64,000 nucleotides of DNA from Flaveria trinervia. Lineage: Eukaryota > Streptophyta > Magnoliopsida > Asterales > Asteraceae. The notes under the pieces are model-generated. The model saw only the letters and a program-made list of their open reading frames with translations, did no database searches and had not been told where the DNA came from. Of the stretch, positions 56,658-64,000 are shown piece after piece. The position numbers and the translations under genes are program-made. How positions within the stretch are numbered: position 1 is the first letter of the stretch; each line of letters starts with the position of its first letter. Where the stretch lies: positions 45,091,761 to 45,155,760 of the forward strand of contig CM046443.1 of assembly GCA_025506515.1 (NCBI GenBank), written 5' to 3'.

Positions 56658-58472
56658 TCATTATGATAAGAAAGCATGTGTCTGTCCTTGTAAATATAAT
56701 AAAATAAATACAAAATATTGTCTTTCATTATTGTGTCGTTTGATTTACCATGACATAAGATGGGAAATGATAGTACACTATGCCTTTACTTCCTTCCTGA
56801 GTAATTAACCTAATATAAATCTTATCTGAAGTACTTTGATAGTGAGTAGGTTCATCTTGAGTGGAAACTACACTAGAGCATGCCAACATAATGAAAAGTG
56901 ACTGTCTATGGGAAACTCCATTTTGAGGATCAAGCAAGTGAGTCTTATTCTGATGTAACCAAATCACCCATATAAGCACACTATGTACCAACACTTTGTA
57001 ATATCTATCTTGCAAATTATATTCCTTCTGTTTTGTGTAAACAAAGACCTGAGTGTATGATTACCATTGTATACATTGGTAACCAAATGGTGAAAAGATC
57101 ATGATCCTCATCATCCCTCTGTGTTGTGTAAACGAAGACCTGGGTTAAAGGCACCTCTATTTACGGAAGTAAAGATCTGATGACCTGATGATAATCATAT
57201 CTAAGCTCTCAAAAGAATCCTCTGTGATCAACTATATATTAACCTCAGAGCTATTACATCAATGCATAAATGAGATGTCAAATGCATCTTAAGATAGAAC
57301 CTATAACTTAAATTACATAGTTTCTAAGTGTGAAAAGATGATGATTTGACTCACAAAGGGGGACAATCTCTAAGTGATTTGAATATGGAGCCCATAGCAG
57401 TTACTCAATAATATACATGAAAACATGATAACAGCATGCCTAGTTGACACAGTACTCTTGTTTGAATTTAAGTGGACAAACATACTTGCAATCAGAACTG
57501 AAATTAGGTATCATTCATCAAACAAATTAATCAGGAAGATGCTTAGTGTTATAGTATGATCCCATTTTATGTGTATATATGCTTGTACATAGTACTTAAT
57601 TCAATTTTGTTTAATTTAATTTCTTTCTTTTGTTATGTTTGGACAGACATATGTCTTTCATGATATTCATTTTATATAAATTTATGATAAATGCCTACAT
57701 TCATCATTGATCAAAACTTTAGGGGGGTAGATGCATGAAAACAAGTTAACAACAAAATTGTCAAATGAAATGTTAATAGAAGGAATTGGAACCGGAGCAC
57801 TAACTTTGCTTTTGGATACATGAAGTTTTTGAATTTATAATCTTCTTGTGCACAAATTGTCATGAAAACAAAGTAAAAAAGGTCCCATAGCAATAATGGT
57901 TCTCAGTTAATAGAACCATACAATCATACAATCAAAAAAGTTTCAAACTTTACATTCTTCAGCATCAGCAGAAGCTACAGTACATTCTTCAGTGTTAGCA
58001 AAAGCTACAGTGCATTCTTAGCATCAGTAGAAGCTACAATGCATTCTTAGCATCAGGAGAATCTGCAGTGTGAAACTTAATAAAATTTGACTATCCGTAG
58101 AATGGTAAACTACGGATGAGTTAATGTTTTGAAACTATAATCTAATTTCATAGACTAGTAACCTATGAAAATTTCAGTTTTAAATTTGAAGTCATCCGTA
58201 GATAATCTATGGAAGAACTAAGAACTGCCCATACAGCAAATTTGGTAATAAGGATAGAGGGTCCCACTTCATTAAATAAAGAAAATTAATGTGTTCGAGT
58301 AAATAAAAATGATGTTTTTGACTTAAATATTCATTATTCACTTTTTCAGAACAGTTTTTCAGACCTAGAAAAACACACCCAACAAACCTTTTCCCCCTTT
58401 CATAAGCATTCAAAACTGCAAATCAAAACATCACAACACACATAATCTTGATCTCAGATCATTGTTTTGAAG
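56658..58472 (+). other. S5 RNase H-aORF spacer and aORF leader
   Basis: No credible gene. TGTGTAAAC-AAGACCTG units repeat at about 57034-57052 and 57124-57142. A polypurine-like CTTTAGGGGGGTAG is at about 57717-57730. ATCCGTAGA and CTACGGATG units occur at 58092-58215 and recur in the S5 LTR near 62260. TTAAATATT (58323-58331) is a weak TATA candidate 142 bp before the putative donor. Confidence 0.55.
57951..58071 (+). repeat. Four-copy tandem repeat in S5 spacer
   Basis: Four units of about 28-31 bp of the type CATTCTTAGCATCAGNAGAA followed by GCTACAGTG; the last unit is most diverged. Confidence 0.85.
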
Positions 58473-58587
58473 GTAAAACATGTCATAATCATCAATAATG
58501 AAGTTTTTGATTCTTGATTATCATTAAAACTATTCATATTCTTATGTTTGTAATGTTGATTCTATTCTTCATAACTCTCATGAATAG
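58473..58587 (+). other. Putative 5'-leader intron of S5 aORF
   Basis: Donor AAG/GTAAAA at 58473 and acceptor ATGAATAG ending at 58587, directly before the ATG. 115 AT-rich bases. Same layout as S3 and S6 but a weaker acceptor tract. Confidence 0.45.
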
Positions 58588-61500
58588 ATGGCTAATCAAT
58601 TTGCAAGATAGCATAATGTGTGTGCATTTTTCAATACTGATGACCCTGTATCGGAAGGGTGTTGGGATATCATCAGATATCTGTGACGATCCAGGCTATT
58701 CTATGCACTAACAGGAGAGCCTATGATTCATCAAGCATGTGTAGTTGATTCTGGAATTCCGAACGAATAGAAGAAGATGGAGAATTGAAAGTTATCATCG
58801 CAGAAGTGAAGAATGAAATACTGAGGATGGATGAACAGACCATTAGGAGGGTTCCAGAATTAGGGGAACAAGAAGCTGGTCACCCTGATGTGTTCGAGAA
58901 TGAATACATAGAGAAAATATTCTATGTGATTGGATATGATGGTGATTTTGAAAAGGAGAGATAAAGAAAGGAAGATTATGCAAGCCATATAGATTCCCAT
59001 GTCACACGTACCTAAAGTGCATCTTCAACAAGAAGTCTGGGCTTCATAGATTCTCTAGGCACATTTCATCTGGGATTATTGGTATTTTTGAGGGAAGGCC
59101 ATACAACTAGTTAAAGTACATTTTCAGTTGTCTATGTGACCACATCAGAAAGCAAAAGGCTGAAAAGATGTATATGTTTCCAGGTTCTTACAATTAATCA
59201 TCAATGCTAATCTACCTGGTATAGCTAGAGATGGTGATGTGTTTGTTCAGGCACATCTGGGGAGATCTCTACTGAATAAGATCAGTGGGAGATATGAAGG
59301 AGAAGACATGCCTATGTTTGCTATTGTAGCTGACCCCAATGCCAATATTCCCCAAGAGCTGATGTGGGATGATCAGCAGGATAACTCTCATGGTAATACT
59401 AAGCAAGCCTCACATTCTTCACAACCTTAATCTCCAGAACCTCAATCTCCCCAACCACAATCACCAGCTAGTCAAAACACCAAACAATTTCTCCAATTAC
59501 AACTTTTTCAACAACCTCAAACTCTTGAAAACCAATCCACTGAGAGCATTTACACTAGTGAGACTGAGCTAGACTCACAAGCAAGCACTATTCAACTGTC
59601 ACTAACTAAACTAAATCCCATGTCCGCACAAATGATACTAAACCTGTCTCTTCAATCACTGATCTTCAGCAACATCAACAACAACAAGAAAAGCAGGCAG
59701 ATCAAGCAGTTGAGTTAAGCTCAAGCTCAGTTAGTGTAACACATGATGAAGTGAGTGATGATATGCTGGTTGATGAACATCAAGAAGGGAAAGGGGAAGC
59801 CAACTTTGTTGATGTGATTGCTTATCATGACGATGATCTAAATGAAGATGACGCCCGTATTAGCAAAAGCTATTTGGTGGCTGAATACAAGAAACTTGTT
59901 ATAAAGTCAAACAAAAGAAAGCAAAGAATTCAAGAGTTGAAGGGACTGATAAAGGAAAAGAAAGATCAGCTGATGAAGCAAGAATCTAGTCTGAAAATAT
60001 TAAGAGAAAACATACAAGAAAACAATAAAGTCATTGATGCTCTGAATGAGCTTGTCAAAGAATAAAAGGAGTCAATTGCACATGAGAAAGTTGAACAAGA
60101 AAAGCTTGTGTTGGAGAGGGGGAAAGCTAACAATACTCTACAAGAAAAATTTGCTGAGTTGAAAAGAAAGGATTAGGAGATTAAAAGTCTTAAAAAGAAG
60201 AAAAGGGACATTGAAACTAATGTTCCTGCAACAAAACAAACAAAGGAATCTACTGAAACCTCAAAGCAAATACTTCAATACTCAAGAAAGACGAGATACT
60301 TGGGGACTACAAAGAAAGAAGTGATTGATATTAAAGAATCATCCAAAAAATCATAACTCACATCACCAGAGCACACTCCTTCAGTGGATGTTTCAACTTT
60401 AAAGCCTGTAACTCAAGCTGAAGCTGATAGTGATGCTGAATGGAAAGAACTAGCTGAAGATAAGTCTCATAAAGAACAAGAAGAATCGAAGGCTAGTGAT
60501 CTACTTACAACAAAATACATATTAAAAGAGAGGCCTGAGTTACCTTTGTTCATGACCCTTATCAACCATGGGTTTCTATACAACTTGATTGAGAGGATGA
60601 ATCTAACTAAAATGAAGGATCTACTGAAAGAATTTGAGCTTGCTTGATTCATGATCCCTAATTGTGACTATAAAGCATTCACAACATTTCGATCTATTTA
60701 GAAAATCAAGAAAGTCACTGTGATAGAGCAAAGCTTAGCAAATATAATATGACCTATTGGCCACAGGGTCACGACTATAAGGTGCATGCGCTTAAGGAAG
60801 AATAGTTGGTGAGCTAAGGAGGATGATAGAACATGTAATGGCTGTTGAGCTTGACACTGGGGTGAGATTCAGGACTGAAGCTCTAAATTTGTGTCGTTGA
60901 GCAACATAACAAAACCCGTACTGAACGAGTAACTATTGAAAGCAAAGATCAATAGAAATGGAAAGAAAAAATGATCAAAGAACCAAAAGATATGATCCCT
61001 AGGAAAGTATGGCCTCTGGACACAACTGTGAGAGAGATCACATATGAAAAATCTTCTCTAATCTAGTTATTTGATCATATCACAACCCCCACTGCCGCTC
61101 AAGAAAACAAGATCATGGCCTAGAAATATGACTCGGTGTGGGGCTGTGCACTTATCAAAAGAGTATTTGGAAGAGTTGAATACTTCAACTTACTTGGATC
61201 AGTCTTGTTGTTTCTTGATGCTAATATTAAAGAACTTCAAAGTTTGATCATCTCCAACTATCCAATAAGTCCAAGAGGAAGAGATTTTTCTGTGTTGGTT
61301 TGAAAGTTGTATACAAAGTTTAAGGATGATATGTTCAAGGAAGCAAGAAGAGAAGATGAGGAACACAAGAAAAGACACCAAAAGGTAAGAAGATCAAACA
61401 CTAACTCCTCTACGTTATTTGATGATGAATTTTGGAGGAGGGTTGGATACACTAACAGAAATACAGCAGCCATCAAAGTCATTGAAGGAAATCAATACAC

Positions 61501-62024
61501 TCTTCCCATAACTAAGTTGGGACATGTGGAGAATACTAAAGAACTAGTGCTGATAAGAAATGAAGAAATGAAGAAAGCTAAGAGTATAAGGCTGTTTGAT
61601 CCAATTGAAATTAAACTTCTGCATCCAAGTTACACTTCATACCTACATGATATTCTTCCCAAAACTCAAAGATGATCAAGCTCAGAATGACCTATGATTG
61701 TATTTGCATAGCTTACAAGTCATTAACAAACTGCAAGCAAAAACATATAAAAGAAGAAGATAAGAGGTTGGGATGTTGAAAGGAGTTGATATCAAGGAAG
61801 CAACTGAACTGAGTGAACAAGATGAGTTGGAAATAGTCAACAATCAAAGTGTTGTGGAAACTCTAACAAAAGAAGAAGACATTCTAGTTTTAAGTTTTGA
61901 CACACTTCAAAAGATATGCAGAAGGGAGATCAAGTACAAATACGATGATCAAAAGGATGTGGTATCTTATTACAACAAGAACATGGTGTCAAGAATGAAG
62001 GAGCTTTCAGTTTTGAAGAGTTGA
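58588..62024 (+). pseudogene. S5 additional ORF (aORF), highly degraded
   Basis: Start ATG 58588: MANQFAR, TAG, HNVCAFF, then WDIIRYL and RSRLFYALTGEP, the same N-terminal pattern as S3. Later pieces: LRMDEQTIRR (about 58830), a decayed YMFPGSY..LIINANLPG block near 59170-59220 matching YPRF..II of the others, a Gln/Pro-rich part (59400-59570), coiled coil (59751-60065 and on), and ITKLGHVENTKELVLIRN with IRLFDPIEIKLLHPSYTSYL (about 61500-61650). Many stops and frame breaks. The function is unknown. Confidence 0.7.
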
Positions 62025-62055
62025 TTACAAGTGTCTAAGCCTAAGATGGAGTATT

Positions 62056-62905
62056 GTTAGATCAAGGAACAATAGGTCTAGATCCTTTTGTATAGGCTTA
62101 GAACTTTAATCAAAACTTGTAATGAATATTTGTAATTCATTATTTTGATGTATGCTTTATGTATATAGGTTAACCCATATGTGTGTTGATTTATGTGTAT
62201 GATTGCACGATCAAACTTTAGACTTAGTCAATTTCTGAAATTGACTAAGTGTAAGATACATCTACGGATGAACAAATTTGTTCTTCTGTAGATATGTAAT
62301 GCAATTGAGGGATTCCTACTGAAGAACAATGCAGACAAGTTTGAAATCAAAGATCCATAAATGAACAACAATACAACAAAGACTTCCAAGTGAACACTCC
62401 TGCGTAAAGCACACTCCTGCAGAAGACAACTTTACTACTGAAGACCAAACAGTTTTATTCAAATGATATAAGTATCCCAAGTCAACAAGTCAAACACGGA
62501 TTTCAAGATATTCGTTGTATCCTTAAGATAAACATATGTGCCTATAAATATGAGTCCTATATTTCATATCAGGGTGAACACACGGGCGACCAGACGGAAA
62601 ACACAAATCATCACATCAATTCATACAATCAATCAAACACATACCCTAGCAGTCGTCATATCAATATTTCACCAAACATCAACACATTCAAAGCAATTAT
62701 TGTTTATAGCATTCATTATTTATTCATCTATAATCATTAATCAGTTTTAATGAAATAATTTTGAATCAATCCTATTTGATTATTTATTGTGCTCGTATCA
62801 TTGTGTTCATCATAATCAACATTTATTCTATTTGATATTTATTTATTAAACAATTAAACAAGGTTAATATTCATTCCACAATAGTTAACTTAATCCCTTC
62901 TAACA
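62056..62905 (+). repeat. S5 3' LTR (about 850 bp)
   Basis: It begins TGTTAGATCAAGG and ends CCCTTCTAACA. TATAAATA is at 62543-62550. ATCTACGGATG and TCTGTAGATATG form an inverted pair in U3 (62262-62300). The polypurine tract before it is degenerate (AAGATGGAGT). The 5' LTR is lost, so the ends rest on TG/CA and the return of gypsy sequence. Confidence 0.78.
62543..62550 (+). promoter_or_regulatory. TATA box of S5 LTR
   Basis: TATAAATA downstream of the ATCTACGGATG inverted pair. Confidence 0.6.
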
Positions 62906-62933
62906 CTGATAATTCCTGATTGCGATTCTTCGA

Positions 62934-63365
62934 TTAAAAACTGTAGATCATCACCGAACTCCCACCAAGCGTTGTCAACCGAATCATCTTCTTGCGACAC
63001 ATGATATTCGCCTCGTAGTCCGCTAACCAATCCATTCCTAGGAGTACATCAAACTCGCCTGAGGTCATCCCAAATAGTCTAATTGGAAATTTTTGACCTT
63101 CTAGTTCTATGTCATAACCTTCTATCAGATTAGAAATCCTGGTAGACTTACCTATGGCAGTTTCCACATCGAAGGGCTCATCAATGCTTCTACTACTAAT
63201 AGGAAAACTAGCACAAAAAGCAGCAAAAATAAAACTCTTACTAGCACCTGAATCAAATAACACAGAAGCAAGAGTTTGGTTTACTAGAAACGTACCTGAC
63301 ACGACATCATGGTCCGTCCTAGCCTCCTCCCTAGTCACCGTGAAAGCTCTAGCGCTTGCTTTCAT
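62934..63365 (-). pseudogene. GYP aspartic protease
   Basis: An open 143-codon piece: FLVNQTLASVLFDSGASKSFI (active-site DSGA, residues ~37-40), IEGYDIELEGQKFPIRL, and FDVLLGMDWLADYEANI, the standard chromovirus retropepsin pattern. The frame ends at 62934, about 30 bp from the S5 edge. Confidence 0.88.
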
Positions 63366-64000
63366 CCTTCGATTCCGGTTGTCTTCTTTGCTTCGGAACT
63401 CTTAGCCCTTGGCTTCTTGCATTCCCAACACATGTGACCCTCTTCGCCACAGTTAAAGCACCACGTTACCCCATAGTTCCCGGGCACATGTCATGTCCGC
63501 CGACGCTTGAAGTAGAGATTTGATCTCCATCTACACTCTCCCATGTGCCCCTTCCCACACTTACCACATCTATTCGTCTTCCCACTAGATGTGGCAACAC
63601 GGCGGTCATCTACCCTCACAGCCTTGTTGTTTAAAGTGACACCACCACGTCCAACTAGCTTCTTGTTCTAGTTTAGATCACCACCTCCTTTCTTGAGCAC
63701 CTCAACCACAGCCACCTCCCTTTCATTGTATATCCTTCCTGCCAGATCAACCACCGACCTGAAAGTACCTAGCCGGGCGGCGATCGTGTGCCTGCGGATG
63801 TCTGCCAGCAAACCTTGAATATGTTTCTTGATCTTTTGTGATGCGGGAGTCACCTGATCCGGCACCAGCCTAGCTATCTTATCGAACTTGGTGGTGTACT
63901 GCTGGTATGTCATGGTTCCCGCCTCCAGCGGCAGGAACTTCCTTTCAACCTTGTCAAGTTCCCAGTGAGGATAGAACTCCTCGATCACCAACTTCTTCAG
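63366..64000 (-). pseudogene. GYP gag, C-terminal part
   Basis: FYPHWELDKVERKFLPLEAGTMTYQQYTTKF (about 63975-63885), HIQGLLADIRRHTIAARLGTF and the RIYNEREVAVVE end of the gag domain (63668-63991) are open. After a stop come two zinc knuckles, CGKCGKGHMGEC (about 63570-63535) and CFNCGEEGHMCWEC (about 63460-63415). Frame breaks lie between. Typical Tekay-type gypsy gag. Confidence 0.85.

Larger units (their letters stand above)
62906..64000 (-). mobile_element. GYP: right segment (gag-protease)
   Basis: Gypsy gag and protease on the same strand, in the right order to belong with RT-integrase at 36005-38655. S5, carrying S6, sits between protease and RT. The 5' LTR lies beyond the window. That both halves are one element is inferred. 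Confidence 0.75.

Overview
This window is plant repeat DNA, probably from a composite (Asteraceae). I see no ordinary host gene, tRNA, rRNA or CRISPR array. Almost every base can be assigned to seven LTR retrotransposons stacked inside one another: one Ty3/gypsy chromovirus and six Ty1/copia elements of Sirevirus (SIRE/Maximus) type. The Sirevirus call rests on copia-type domain order (PR-IN-RT-RNaseH), a primer site complementary to initiator tRNA-Met, several internal polypurine tracts, and a long extra ORF (aORF) between RNase H and the 3' LTR. The Asteraceae call is inference: proteins like this aORF are familiar from composite genomes, where I recall them carrying the name 'synaptobrevin/longin-like'. 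I could not search to confirm this.

Names used below. GYP: gypsy element, minus strand, 35179-~38655 and 62906-64000. S4: plus strand, 31899-35178, inserted in the GYP 3' LTR, with its left part outside the window. S1: plus strand, 1-1654, 13954-16258 and ~28513-31898, inserted in the S4 aORF. S2: minus strand, 1655-13953, complete, inserted in the S1 integrase with TSD ATGTT. S3: minus strand, 16259-~28500, inserted in S1 RNase H, 5' end lost. S5: plus strand, ~38660-41336 and 53540-62905, inserted in GYP between protease and RT, 5' end lost. S6: minus strand, 41337-53539, complete, inserted in S5 with TSD AAGAA. The nesting is GYP > S4 > S1 > (S2, S3) and GYP > S5 > S6. S1 and S6 are one family, S3 and S4 are related, and S2 and S5 are each separate.

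Each copia element reads gag (zinc knuckles), protease, integrase, RT, RNase H, a non-coding spacer with short repeats, the aORF, a polypurine tract and the LTR. Nearly all reading frames are broken. In S2 the two LTRs differ almost only by 1-2 base indels, so part of this breakage is probably residual long-read assembly error rather than decay.

The most interesting signal is around the aORF. In S3, S6 and more weakly S5 the aORF looks like a gene of its own. A family-specific array of short palindromic motifs, also present in the LTR promoter of most families, is followed by a TATA box, about 140 bp of leader, a GT donor, an intron, and an AG acceptor lying directly against the ATG. S1 and S6 also share a probable frame-keeping intron inside the aORF. 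All five elements in which it can be seen carry a branch-point/pyrimidine/acceptor block exactly at the gag/protease boundary. Together these suggest internal transcription and splicing as the expression strategy of these elements.
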